A stretch of 14,059 nt of DNA from CAYQEC01 sp964569015 (GCA_964569015.1 CAZMSN010000046.1:1-14059); one strand, 5' to 3'. Positions 6,904 through 13,978 are shown, counted from the stretch's first letter. A program made the numbers and translations. Notes: generated by a model from the sequence alone, not told the origin.

Positions 6904-8106
6904 TCACTCGGCCGGCTTGGCCAACTCCCCGTCGGCGAGGTCTTCGAAGATCGCCGCCGTGCCTTCCTCGTCGAGGTAGACGACGCTGGCCGAGCCTGCG
7001 GTCCCGATCCGGCCTGGCAGCACGATGTTCGCCATCGCTTCCGGCGGGGTGAGGAGCGCCGCCGCCGCCAGTTTCAACAGCGTCTCGGTCGGGAGATCGG
7101 TCCAGGCGTTCTCGAGGAGAGCCACGAGCAGGTCGGGCAGGGCGGCGATGCCCCTCTCCTGGAGAACGGCCATGGCCGCCTGCATGATGAGGCCCTGATT
7201 CAGCGAGCGGTCGAAGTCGCCTCTGGGGAGGCCCTTGCGGATTCGGGCGAGGCGGAGCACCAGCGCGGGAGTCAGCGTCTGCAGCCCGGCGGGGAAGTCG
7301 GCCCAGTTGTTGCCGCTGCGCATCTTCGTGGGCAGATCGATGATGAGGTCTCCGAGGACCGCCATCAGGCCGAGGAACCCGGAGAACCCGGTGACGACGT
7401 ATCCCTCCACCGGAAGCGAGCTCATCTCGGTCACCTTCTCGAGCATGATCTCGGGACCGCGGCCAGCCATCAGGCTGCTCAGCTTGATCCCCCCGTTCGG
7501 CCCCTCCACCCAGCTATCGCGAGGGAAGCCGACGATGGCGCCCTCGCTCGCGTCCGGGAGCACGGTCACCAGGTGCACACTGTCGGCCCGGTAGCGCTCC
7601 TGGTTCTGGCCGGGGCGGGCATCCGAGCCGAGTACGAGTAGGAAGAGGGGAGCGGGCCCCAGCCAGGGGTCGGTCTCGCCGATGCGGGCAGCGGCGATGT
7701 GCCATCCGTCTCCGGTGTCGGCGAGCAGCACCACATCGTCTCCCACCTCGGCCACTGCAACCGAGTCCCCGCTCGGCAAATCGGCCGCCGCCACCGTCGC
7801 CGCCGGATTCACCGCCGGTGTAGCGACGTCGGCGAGGTGGTCGAGTAGCCCTTCGGGGATCTCGGGATCGGGGTTGCGCCGATCGGCCAGCCACGAATAG
7901 AGGGGATCGAGTGCCGCGCGAATGGCGGGGTCGAAATCGCCGGCCACGGTCACGGTCACCACCGGCGGCTCGGTGGTCGTGGTCGTCGTCGTGGTCGTCG
8001 TCGTGGGCACGACGGTCGTGGTCGTCGGCTCGCCCGAGGCCCGACACGAGGACGCGGCGAGCGCGCACGTGAGTAGCACGGAGACGGTGAGGCGTGATCG
8101 AGGCAC
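6904..8106 (-). CDS. LytR-CpsA-Psr (LCP) family protein, probable lipoprotein
   Basis: A 400-residue protein starting at GTG 8106. The N-terminus LTVSVLLTCALAASSC is a signal with a lipobox-like ASSC, so Cys21 may be lipidated (the -3 Ala is not ideal). A Thr-rich linker (28-45) leads into an uncharacterised region (50-150). Residues about 153-315 are the LCP domain: LLVLGSDAR (157-164), RADSV (173-177), GFPRDSW (193-199), IKLSS (207-211), the hydrophobic VTGFSGFLGLMAVLGDLIIDLP (238-259), and ARIRKGLPRGDFDRSLNQ (287-304). The last carries the RxR...GDxxRxxxQ residues that bind the polyprenyl-pyrophosphate substrate in the family. LCP enzymes attach glycopolymers to peptidoglycan or arabinogalactan at the outer face of the membrane. 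No C-terminal LytR_C domain is present, and lipid anchoring instead of a transmembrane helix is less usual. Its neighbour is a wall-bound SLH protein, consistent with envelope work. Confidence 0.78.
   Translation of the reverse strand: MPRSRLTVSVLLTCALAASSCRASGEPTTTTVVPTTTTTTTTTTTEPPVVTVTVAGDFDPAIRAALDPLYSWLADRRNPDPEIPEGLLDHLADVATPAVNPAATVAAADLPSGDSVAVAEVGDDVVLLADTGDGWHIAAARIGETDPWLGPAPLFLLVLGSDARPGQNQERYRADSVHLVTVLPDASEGAIVGFPRDSWVEGPNGGIKLSSLMAGRGPEIMLEKVTEMSSLPVEGYVVTGFSGFLGLMAVLGDLIIDLPTKMRSGNNWADFPAGLQTLTPALVLRLARIRKGLPRGDFDRSLNQGLIMQAAMAVLQERGIAALPDLLVALLENAWTDLPTETLLKLAAAALLTPPEAMANIVLPGRIGTAGSASVVYLDEEGTAAIFEDLADGELAKPAE
7972..8025 (-). repeat. Poly-Thr linker-coding repeat
   Basis: An imperfect trinucleotide repeat (GTC/GTG units on +) encodes four Thr, Val-Val-Pro and then eleven consecutive Thr just after the predicted lipid-anchor Cys of the LCP-family protein. 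Thr-rich tethers of this kind are common in actinobacterial lipoproteins. They can be O-glycosylated and can vary in length by slippage. Confidence 0.75.
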
Positions 8107-8114
8107 GGGCCGGC

Positions 8115-8120
8115 ATCCTA
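8115..8120 (-). promoter_or_regulatory. Possible -10 element for a leaderless LCP transcript
   Basis: TAGGAT on the minus strand (8120 to 8115) ends 8 nt before GTG 8106. That is close to the spacing expected if the transcript begins at or next to the start codon. The only Shine-Dalgarno-like sequence is AGGA inside the same hexamer, so a leaderless mRNA, common in actinobacteria, is a reasonable reading. No clear -35 box was seen. Confidence 0.35.
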
Positions 8121-8266
8121 TTCGAGGTGGGCGGCTAATCGGGAATATGGCCCTCCCGGTCCCCTGGACTAACCTTTTTTGTGGCGCTCACGGCCCGCTC
8201 GGAGCCCGCAGCGCGGTTTCGTCTGCCGCGAGCCACGGTGCCGGTGATCGGCGCCGCGGGCGGTCC

Positions 8267-8299
8267 TAGTCTTTCGCCTGGGGCGGCGCAGGAAAGGAG
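8267..8299 (+). promoter_or_regulatory. Possible promoter and strong RBS for the trk operon
   Basis: In the 198-nt divergent gap between the LCP-family gene and trkA, TAGTCT (8267-8272) fits a TAnnnT -10. AAAGGAG (8293-8299) is a strong ribosome-binding site 5 nt before GTG 8305. That spacing selects 8305, whose product begins MRIVIAGCGRVG, over GTG triplets at 8301 and 8303. A run of six T at 8175-8180 is not preceded by a stem. No small gene was seen in the gap. Confidence 0.4.
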
Positions 8300-8304
8300 A
8301 GTGT

Positions 8305-8964
8305 GTGCGCATCGTCATCGCCGGGTGTGGCCGCGTTGGCAGCGACCTCGCACTCGCCTTTGCGGAGGAGGGCCACGACGTCTCGGTGATCGAGCACCGC
8401 ACCGAGATGTTGCGCCGGCTGGGGAGCACGTTCGACGGCACCATCCACGAGGGCCTCTCGTACGACATCGAACTTCTCCAGGAGGCGGGCATCGAGTTGG
8501 CCGACGCTTTTGTCGCGGTGACCAGCTCGGACAACGCCAATCTGATGGCAGTGCAGATCGCCAAGCAGTTCTTCGGCGTTCCCAAGACCATCGCTCGTCT
8601 CGACGACCCCCGCCGCGCCGACTCCTACCGGGCGCTCGACGTGGAGTATGTCGCCGGGGCCAAGCTCATCTCGAGGGTGATCCACGAGGAGATCGTCAAC
8701 ACCGAGTTCCACTACCACGTCACTTTCTCCGGAGGCGACGTCGAGATCATCGAGATGCAGCTCAACGAGCGCGCCACCGACGTCACCGTGGCCGACCTCG
8801 AGGTCGCAGGCCATCTCCGGGTCGCTGCCGTTCGCCGCGACACGCTGACGCATATCCCGGACCCCGCATTCACCCTGCGCGAGAACGACCTGGTGGTCGC
8901 GGCGGCCCGCGACGGCGTGCTCGGAAAGGTGCGCCGGTACATCAAGTGCCCGGAGGACCAGTGA
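8305..8964 (+). CDS. trkA: TrkA-type RCK potassium-uptake regulatory protein (first copy)
   Basis: A 219-residue cytoplasmic protein, the size of a single RCK unit of the KtrA/CeoB kind. Residues 1-125 are the Rossmann-like TrkA_N domain with GCGRVG (7-12), the acidic end of beta-2 at Glu30 (VSVIEH), AVTSSDNANL (71-80) and ARLDDPRRA (97-105). Residues about 140-212 are the TrkA_C domain (TVADLEVAGHLRVAAVRRD, then DLVVAAARDGVLGKV). Such proteins form rings on the cytoplasmic side of TrkH/KtrB channels and gate K+ flux according to bound nucleotide (NAD(H), ATP/ADP or c-di-AMP, depending on the subfamily). The stop overlaps the second RCK gene by 4 nt. E. coli TrkA has two RCK units in one chain; here they are two genes, as in Mycobacterium ceoB-ceoC. 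Confidence 0.9.
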   Translation: MRIVIAGCGRVGSDLALAFAEEGHDVSVIEHRTEMLRRLGSTFDGTIHEGLSYDIELLQEAGIELADAFVAVTSSDNANLMAVQIAKQFFGVPKTIARLDDPRRADSYRALDVEYVAGAKLISRVIHEEIVNTEFHYHVTFSGGDVEIIEMQLNERATDVTVADLEVAGHLRVAAVRRDTLTHIPDPAFTLRENDLVVAAARDGVLGKVRRYIKCPEDQ

Positions 8965-9623
8965 GAATCCTGCTCATCGGCGGTGGCAAGGTCGGCTCCT
9001 ACCTGGCGCGCGAGTTCGTGACCGACGGTCACGTGGTTTCGGTGATCGAGGAGAGCGTCGAGCGTGCCCGCACCGTGATCGAGGAATCGGGAGCGCTGGT
9101 CTTCGAGGGCGACGGCACCGACGTCGAGCTGCTGCGCTCGGCCGATGTCGATCGTACCGACTGGGTGCTGGCGGTGACCGGAAGGGATGAGAACAACCTG
9201 GTGGCCTGCGAGCTGGCGGCGACGCTCGGTGCCAAGCACGTCCTGGCCCGGCTCAACAACCCGCGCAACCGTCCCGCCTTCGATGCTCTGAAGATCCCCG
9301 TGATCGGCGTCACCGACCTGATGGCAGGTGTCATCTCTCACGAGGTCGAGGTGAGCGATCTCAGCCGGGTGGCGCTCATGGGCGGCGGCAAGATCAGCCT
9401 CGTCGAGCGATCGATTCCCGAAGGCTTCCCGGAGACGCCGCTCTCGGATCTGAAGCTGCCCCGTCCCCTGGTCCTCGTCACCGTGATCCGCGACGGCGAA
9501 GCCTTCGTGCCCGGAGCCAGCACGAGTCTGCGCCCGGGCGACCGGGTGATCGCCGTGACCACCCTCGAGAACGAGGGGCCGTTCTCCGAGGCGATCGACG
9601 CCGTCGTCGCCGGTGACGCGTGA
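8961..9623 (+). CDS. trkA: TrkA-type RCK potassium-uptake regulatory protein (second copy)
   Basis: A 220-residue protein starting at GTG 8961 (GTGA overlap, with GGAGG 4 nt upstream). The frame stays open back to 8181 but that part is an Arg-rich shadow of the first trkA. Motifs: GGGKVG (7-12), Glu30 ending beta-2 (VSVIEE), EGDGTD (49-54), AVTGRDENNL (71-80), ARLNNPRN (96-103), and a C-terminal TrkA_C domain (about 135-203) ending in LRPGDRVIAVT. It keeps the canonical GDGTD segment, where the first copy has HEGLSYD, so the two copies are diverged paralogues rather than a recent duplication. They probably form a hetero-ring that gates the TrkH encoded just downstream. Its own stop overlaps the start of a 49-codon gene. 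Confidence 0.9.
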   Translation: MRILLIGGGKVGSYLAREFVTDGHVVSVIEESVERARTVIEESGALVFEGDGTDVELLRSADVDRTDWVLAVTGRDENNLVACELAATLGAKHVLARLNNPRNRPAFDALKIPVIGVTDLMAGVISHEVEVSDLSRVALMGGGKISLVERSIPEGFPETPLSDLKLPRPLVLVTVIRDGEAFVPGASTSLRPGDRVIAVTTLENEGPFSEAIDAVVAGDA

Positions 9624-9769
9624 AGCGGACCTTTGGTCTCCGCCGTCCCCGCCGCCTGCTAGCGGGTGCCCTCGGCGGCCTCGTGACCTTCATGCTCGAA
9701 GCGGCCGTCGTGCTCTCCCTCGCCCTCGTCGCCCTCGGGGTCGCGGCCATCGTCATCCTGCTGGCGTGA
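9620..9769 (+). CDS. Small single-helix membrane protein (49 aa) between trkA and trkH; function unknown
   Basis: GTG 9620 overlaps the TGA of the second trkA (GTGA), and TGA 9767-9769 lies 1 nt before the GTG of trkH. The 49-residue product has a very basic N-terminus (KRTFGLRRPRR, residues 2-12), a Gly/Ala-rich segment (LLAGALGGLVTF) and a long hydrophobic stretch (about 25-49: MLEAAVVLSLALVALG, then VAAIVILLA). This predicts one or two closely packed membrane segments with the N-terminus inside by the positive-inside rule. It is not a recognised family. Exact stop/start coupling on both sides argues strongly that it is translated. By analogy with KdpF, a small hydrophobic subunit of the Kdp K+ pump, it might stabilise the TrkH complex; that is inference. 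It could instead serve mainly to couple translation of trkH. Confidence 0.7.
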   Translation: MKRTFGLRRPRRLLAGALGGLVTFMLEAAVVLSLALVALGVAAIVILLA

Positions 9770-9770
9770 C

Positions 9771-11267
9771 GTGCTGATCAAGCCGGTCGCCGCGGACCTC
9801 CGGGTCATCGCCCACTCGCTGGGGCGGATCTTCATCGTGGTCGCCTTCGCCGGGCTGGCCCCGCTGGCGTGGGCGGCCGTCAGTCGTGAGTGGCGCCCGT
9901 TCTCCTCCTTCCTGCTCATGATCGGAATCTTCCTGTTCCTCGGCGTCCTCGGGCTGCGTCAGCATCCCACCGCCGAGCGCCTCGACTGGTCGCATGGCAT
10001 GGTCGTGGTGGCACTGACGTGGCTGCTGGTGCCCACGGTGGGGGCGATCCCGTTCGCTTTCTCTGGCCACTTCGGCGGGCCGCTGGATTCCCTGTTCGAC
10101 GCGGTCTCGGGGCTGACCACGACCGGGCTGGCGCTCGTGCAAGACCTGGACCACCTCGCTCCGTCGCTCAACTTCTGGCGTCACATGCTCCACTTCCTGG
10201 GCGGGCAGGGCATCATCATCGCTGCGCTCGTGCTCTTCGCCGGCGGGGGAGCCCTCACCCTGTACTTGGGAGAGGCCCGTGACGAGAAGATCCTGCCGTC
10301 GGTGATGTCGACGGCCCGGTTCATCTGGTCGGTGGCGGTGGTGCACCTCGTGCTCGGCGTGACGGCCCTCGGCCTCGTCGGCTGGCTGGTCCTCGGCTTC
10401 GAGCCGTACCGCGCTCTCTTCCACGGGCTGATGGTCTTCTTCGCCGGATTCGACACCGGAGGGTTCGCCCCACAGTCGACGAGCCTCGGCTACTACCACT
10501 CCCCGGTCTTCGAGGCCGCCGCCGCGGTGCTGATGGTGGCCGGTGCCATGTCGTTCGGAGTCCACTACGCCCTGTGGAAGGGTCGCCGCCGGTCCGTGCT
10601 CGGCAACCTCGAGACCCGGACGATCCTGTCGACATTCGGGCTCACCATGACGTTGACGCTCGTGGGCCTCGCCGCCACCGGCCTCTACACGCAGGTGTTC
10701 GGGCTCACCCGGCAGGGCTTTTTCCAGATCCTCTCGGCGCACACGGGGACCGGGTTCGCCACGGTTCCGGCGGTGGAGCTGGCGACCTGGAGCGGCCTGG
10801 CGTACGGAGGGCTCGCCATCGCCATGGCACTGGGCGGGATGGCGTCATCGACGGCCGGCGGTGTGAAAGCTCTCCGCGTCGGCGTCACGTTCAGAGCGGT
10901 CATCAACCAGATCCAAGAGGTGCTGCTGCCCGAGGGGGCCGTGGTCAGCACCGGGTTCATCCAGTCGGGTCGGAAGCGGCTCACGCCTCACCTCGCCCAA
11001 GCGGCCATGACGATCTCGCTGTTGTATGTCGTCCTCTTCCCGATCGGCGCCGGCATGGGCGTGGCCTACGGACTCCCGCTCGATCAGGCACTGTTCGAGT
11101 CGGTGAGTGCCGCGGCCAACGTCGGGCTCTCGGTGGGGGTGACCAATCCGGCGATGCCGATCGCGCTCAAGATCATGTACATGGCCGAGATGTGGCTAGG
11201 GCGGCTCGAGTTCGTTTCCGTCTTCGCTTTCCTCGGATTCCTCTATTCGTGGATGAGAGGCAAGTGA
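9771..11267 (+). CDS. trkH: Trk/Ktr-type potassium uptake channel subunit TrkH
   Basis: A 498-residue polytopic membrane protein starting at GTG 9771, one base after the 49-residue gene. It contains the four membrane-pore-membrane repeats of the SKT superfamily. The pore loops are visible in order: SGLTTTG (113-119), GFDTGGF (226-232), SAHTGTGF (322-329) and SAAANVGLSV (446-455), each with the filter glycine. The cytoplasmic loop GGMASSTAGGVKALRV (355-370) precedes the fourth repeat, and MWLGRLEF (474-481) near the C-terminus is a strong family marker. The fourth loop has Asn at the position that is often Thr in KtrB; TrkH-type loops also carry Asn near here. The length matches TrkH (about 480-500) better than KtrB (about 440-450). 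It should import K+ under control of the two RCK proteins. Confidence 0.92.
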   Translation: MLIKPVAADLRVIAHSLGRIFIVVAFAGLAPLAWAAVSREWRPFSSFLLMIGIFLFLGVLGLRQHPTAERLDWSHGMVVVALTWLLVPTVGAIPFAFSGHFGGPLDSLFDAVSGLTTTGLALVQDLDHLAPSLNFWRHMLHFLGGQGIIIAALVLFAGGGALTLYLGEARDEKILPSVMSTARFIWSVAVVHLVLGVTALGLVGWLVLGFEPYRALFHGLMVFFAGFDTGGFAPQSTSLGYYHSPVFEAAAAVLMVAGAMSFGVHYALWKGRRRSVLGNLETRTILSTFGLTMTLTLVGLAATGLYTQVFGLTRQGFFQILSAHTGTGFATVPAVELATWSGLAYGGLAIAMALGGMASSTAGGVKALRVGVTFRAVINQIQEVLLPEGAVVSTGFIQSGRKRLTPHLAQAAMTISLLYVVLFPIGAGMGVAYGLPLDQALFESVSAAANVGLSVGVTNPAMPIALKIMYMAEMWLGRLEFVSVFAFLGFLYSWMRGK

Positions 11268-11800
11268 TGCGCAGGATGCTCGTCCTCGTCCTCGTCGTCG
11301 CTGCCGGGCTGTGGTTCGCCTGCCCAACACCGGCGCAGGGACTCGAGGTGCCCGTTCGCGTTCTGCTGCAGGATCCCGCCGCTTTCGAAGGGGAGATCAC
11401 GCTCGAAGGGGAACTCGTCGGCGACTACGGCTTCCGGAGCGACGGCTGGGTGTGGACCCAACTCAACGACGACTCGTATGCCACGGAGCCCCTGCTCGAG
11501 GGTGGCTCGCTCACCGGCAGCAACATCGGCGTCGGCGTGCGCATCCCCGAGGAGCTGGCCGAAGGACTCGATCCGCCCGGCGGGTATCGCACGCGCGGGC
11601 CGCTGGTGCGTGTGACCGGGCTGTGGCGGTACCACGACCCGGATCGCAGCGGGGAGTCGTACCTCGAGGTCCAGCAGCTCGTGGTGGTCGAGCCGGGGCG
11701 GGAGATCGGCGAGGGGATGATCGTGCCGGCGCTGCTGGCGGGGATGGCGCTGATCTTCGCCGCAGCCGTCATGTGGTGGCGCCGGCCCCGTCCCGAGTGA
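11267..11800 (+). CDS. Exported, membrane-anchored OB-fold-like protein coupled to trkH; function unknown
   Basis: A 177-residue protein. ATG 11267 shares its A with the trkH stop (TGATG) and has GAGAGG 6 nt upstream; the in-frame GTG 11264 is possible but only 3 nt from that RBS. Residues 1-24 look like a signal peptide (RRMLVLVLVVAAGLW, cleavage near PAQ-G). Residues about 29-143 are beta-rich and resemble an OB fold: VRVLLQDPAAFEGEITLEGE, then WVWTQLND, NIGVGVRIP, and RTRGPLVRVTGLWRY before YLEVQQLVVVEPG. A single C-terminal helix (151-171) ends in WWRRPRPE, giving an outside domain with a cytoplasmic tail. Similar exported OB-fold proteins are annotated as nucleic-acid-binding-like, but an extracytoplasmic ligand or protein partner is more plausible here. 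Tight coupling suggests a role with TrkH. I am sure of the gene, not of its function. Confidence 0.75.
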   Translation: MRRMLVLVLVVAAGLWFACPTPAQGLEVPVRVLLQDPAAFEGEITLEGELVGDYGFRSDGWVWTQLNDDSYATEPLLEGGSLTGSNIGVGVRIPEELAEGLDPPGGYRTRGPLVRVTGLWRYHDPDRSGESYLEVQQLVVVEPGREIGEGMIVPALLAGMALIFAAAVMWWRRPRPE

Positions 11801-11842
11801 GCGGTCGTACGAGCGAGAAGCGGAGGGGCCGGGAGCGCCCGC

Positions 11843-11848
11843 TAGAAT
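11843..11848 (+). promoter_or_regulatory. Possible -10 element of the pyrophosphatase gene
   Basis: TAGAAT fits the TAnnnT -10 consensus and lies 43 nt before the chosen GTG. Transcription would start near 11855. No clear -35 box was seen. The 91-nt gap from the previous stop suggests hppA can be transcribed separately, although read-through from the trk operon is possible because no terminator hairpin is evident. Confidence 0.4.
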
Positions 11849-11878
11849 CCTGGCCGTCCAAGCACCGTCGAGTCGTGT

Positions 11879-11883
11879 GGGAG
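11879..11883 (+). promoter_or_regulatory. RBS that decides the hppA start
   Basis: GGGAG at 11879-11883 is 8 nt upstream of GTG 11892 and lies inside or downstream of the alternative GTG at 11877. This favours 11892, whose product begins directly with the expected first membrane helix (VDPLIWLYLALAAAVAALLL). The longer form would add only GACL-type residues. Confidence 0.5.
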
Positions 11884-11891
11884 CTTGCCTC

Positions 11892-13967
11892 GTGGATCCT
11901 TTGATCTGGCTGTATCTAGCCCTGGCCGCGGCAGTCGCGGCCCTCTTGCTCGCTACGTTCTTTGCCCGTGAGGTGACCGCTGCCGCTCCGGGCAACGAGC
12001 GCATGCAGGCGCTGATGGCGGCGATCCGTGAGGGCGCCATGGCGTTCCTCCGGCGGGAATACATCGCCGTCGCGGCATTCGTGGCGCTGCTGGCGACCTT
12101 GATCGTCATCTTCCTGGATTGGGGTCGTCCCTGGGGGGCCATCGCCTACGTGTCCGGAGCGATCCTGTCGGCGTCGGCCGGCTTCATCGGGATGCGCATC
12201 GCCACCGCTGCCAACGCCCGCACCGCCCAGGCCGCCCTCGAGGGCGGCATGAGCAAGGCGCTGCCGCTGGCGTTCCGCGGCGGCGCCGTCATGGGATTCA
12301 CGGTCGCCGGCCTCGGCCTGCTCGGCCTCGCCCTCGGCTACGGCGTGTTCGTCGAGTGGCTCGAGGTCGACAAGCCGTTCAGCGTCCTGACCGCCATCGC
12401 ACTCGGCGGCTCGTCGATCGCGCTGTTCTCCCGCGTTGGCGGCGGCATCTACACCAAGGCCGCCGACGTCGGCGCCGACCTGGTGGGGAAGGTCGAGGCG
12501 GGCATTCCCGAGGACGATCCCCGCAACCCGGCGACGATCGCCGACCTTGTCGGGGACAACGTCGGGGACGTCGCCGGTATGGGTGCCGACCTCTTCGAGA
12601 GCTACGTCGGGTCTCTGGTCGCCCCCATCGCCTTCGCCGCCTTCGCCTTTGCCGGGCACGCCTTCCAGGAGCAGGCGTTCTTCTACCCGCTCATGATTGC
12701 CACGCTCGGCATGGGCGCCTCCATCATCGGCTCGTTCTTCGTCAAGCCCGGTAAGGGCAGCCTGGCCGGCGCCCTCCACAAGGGCACCTACGTGGCGATG
12801 GGCCTCACCGTGCTCGGGGTGGCCGTGCTGACGCCGTTCCTCTTCAACGACGTGGAAGGCGTCGACAACCCGTGGGGCCTCGTCATCGCCGTCGTTGTCG
12901 GACTCGCCGTCGGTTGGAGCATCGGCCAGATCTCGGAGTGGTTCACGAGCGACCATCACAAGGTCGTCAAGGAGATCGCCCGCCAGGCCCAGACCGGCCC
13001 TGCCACGGTCGCCCTCGCCGGAATCTCGGAGGGGATGAAGTCGGCGGCGGCGTCGGTAATCGTGGTGGCCATCGGCATGCTGGGCGCCTACTGGGGAGGC
13101 GAGCTGGCATTCGACGTCGACCTGGCCGGAATCTACGGCATCGCCATCGCCGCCATCGGCGTGCTCTCCACCCTCGGGATCACGGTGTCGGTGGACGCCT
13201 ACGGGCCCATCGCCGACAACGCCGGCGGCATCGCCGAGATGGCCCATATGCCGCCGGAGGTGCGGGAGACGACCGATGCCCTCGACGCGCTCGGCAACAC
13301 CACCGCGGCGGTCGCCAAGGGGTTCGCCATCGCATCGGCAGCGGTCACCGCGCTGGCGCTGTTCTTCACCTTCCAGCAGGCGATCGTCGACGCCGGCGGC
13401 GAGCTCGCCACCCTGGACATCCTGGACATCCCGGTCACCGTGGGGCTCTTCCTCGGCGCGATGTTCCCCTTCCTGTTCGCCTCGTTGACGATCCAGGCGG
13501 TGGGCCGGGCGGCCAACCAGATGATCGAGGAGGTTCGGCGCCAGTTCCGCGAGATACCGGGGCTGCGCGAGGGTCGGCCGGAGGCCAAAGCCGACTATGC
13601 CAAGTGCGTCGATATCTCGACGGCGTCGGCACTGCGCGAGATGATCGTGCCGGGATCGCTCGCCGTGGCGCTCCCACTGGTCGTTGGTTTCATCTCGGTT
13701 CGGGCGCTGGGCGGCCTGCTGGCGGGGGCGCTCGTCACCGGCTTCCTGCTGGCCATCTTCATGGCGAACGCCGGCGGGGCCTGGGACAACGCCAAGAAGT
13801 TCATCGAGGCCGGCGCTTTCGGCGGCAAGGGGTCGGATCCCCACAAGGCGGCGGTGGTGTGTGACACCATCGGCGATCCCTTCAAGGACACCTCGGGCCC
13901 TGCGATGAACATCGTCATCAAGGTGATGACGATCGTGAGCCTCATCTTCGCCTCAGCCTTCGTCTAG
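11892..13967 (+). CDS. hppA: Membrane-bound ion-pumping pyrophosphatase, K+-dependent type
   Basis: A 691-residue polytopic protein of normal family length (about 660-770). It hydrolyses pyrophosphate and pumps H+ and/or Na+ out of the cytoplasm. Motifs in order: GGGIYTKAADVGADLVGK (183-200), EDDPRNPATIADLVGDNVGD (207-226), GADLFESY (231-238), VSVDAYGPIADNAGGIAEMA (432-451), GNTTAAVAKGFA (468-479), WDNAKKFIEAG (631-641) and GDPFKDTSGPAMN (661-673), covering the known Mg-PPi-binding Asp, Lys and Asn residues. Ala472 and Ala475 in the GNTT motif mark the K+-dependent class; K+-independent enzymes have Lys at the first position. Glu236 in DLFES is the semi-conserved Glu found in many bacterial Na+- or mixed-pumping members, but ion choice cannot be settled here. 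In the usual DNVGDNVGD run the first Asn is Leu. It sits just downstream of a K+-uptake operon. Confidence 0.95.
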   Translation: MDPLIWLYLALAAAVAALLLATFFAREVTAAAPGNERMQALMAAIREGAMAFLRREYIAVAAFVALLATLIVIFLDWGRPWGAIAYVSGAILSASAGFIGMRIATAANARTAQAALEGGMSKALPLAFRGGAVMGFTVAGLGLLGLALGYGVFVEWLEVDKPFSVLTAIALGGSSIALFSRVGGGIYTKAADVGADLVGKVEAGIPEDDPRNPATIADLVGDNVGDVAGMGADLFESYVGSLVAPIAFAAFAFAGHAFQEQAFFYPLMIATLGMGASIIGSFFVKPGKGSLAGALHKGTYVAMGLTVLGVAVLTPFLFNDVEGVDNPWGLVIAVVVGLAVGWSIGQISEWFTSDHHKVVKEIARQAQTGPATVALAGISEGMKSAAASVIVVAIGMLGAYWGGELAFDVDLAGIYGIAIAAIGVLSTLGITVSVDAYGPIADNAGGIAEMAHMPPEVRETTDALDALGNTTAAVAKGFAIASAAVTALALFFTFQQAIVDAGGELATLDILDIPVTVGLFLGAMFPFLFASLTIQAVGRAANQMIEEVRRQFREIPGLREGRPEAKADYAKCVDISTASALREMIVPGSLAVALPLVVGFISVRALGGLLAGALVTGFLLAIFMANAGGAWDNAKKFIEAGAFGGKGSDPHKAAVVCDTIGDPFKDTSGPAMNIVIKVMTIVSLIFASAFV

Positions 13968-13978
13968 CCCGCCTACTC

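Noticed and set aside
8175..8180. Run of six T as a possible intrinsic terminator
   Set aside because: No stem-loop precedes it on the plus strand, and it lies in a divergent promoter gap where no gene ends.
8181..8960. Long upstream open extension of the second trkA frame
   Set aside because: It is an Arg-rich, low-complexity shadow of the first trkA. GTG 8961 with GGAGG matches the family N-terminus.
10574..11263. Upstream open extension of the OB-fold-like gene
   Set aside because: It lies inside trkH in another frame with Arg/His/Gly-rich composition. A signal peptide begins at 11267.
11877..11891. GTG 11877 as the start of hppA
   Set aside because: The ribosome-binding-like GGGAG lies within or after it. 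GTG 11892 has correct spacing and begins at the first membrane helix.
11916..13844. 642-codon open frame on the minus strand opposite hppA
   Set aside because: Its composition (Arg, Gly, His, Asp, Glu) is typical of an antisense frame of a high-GC gene, and hppA is unambiguous.
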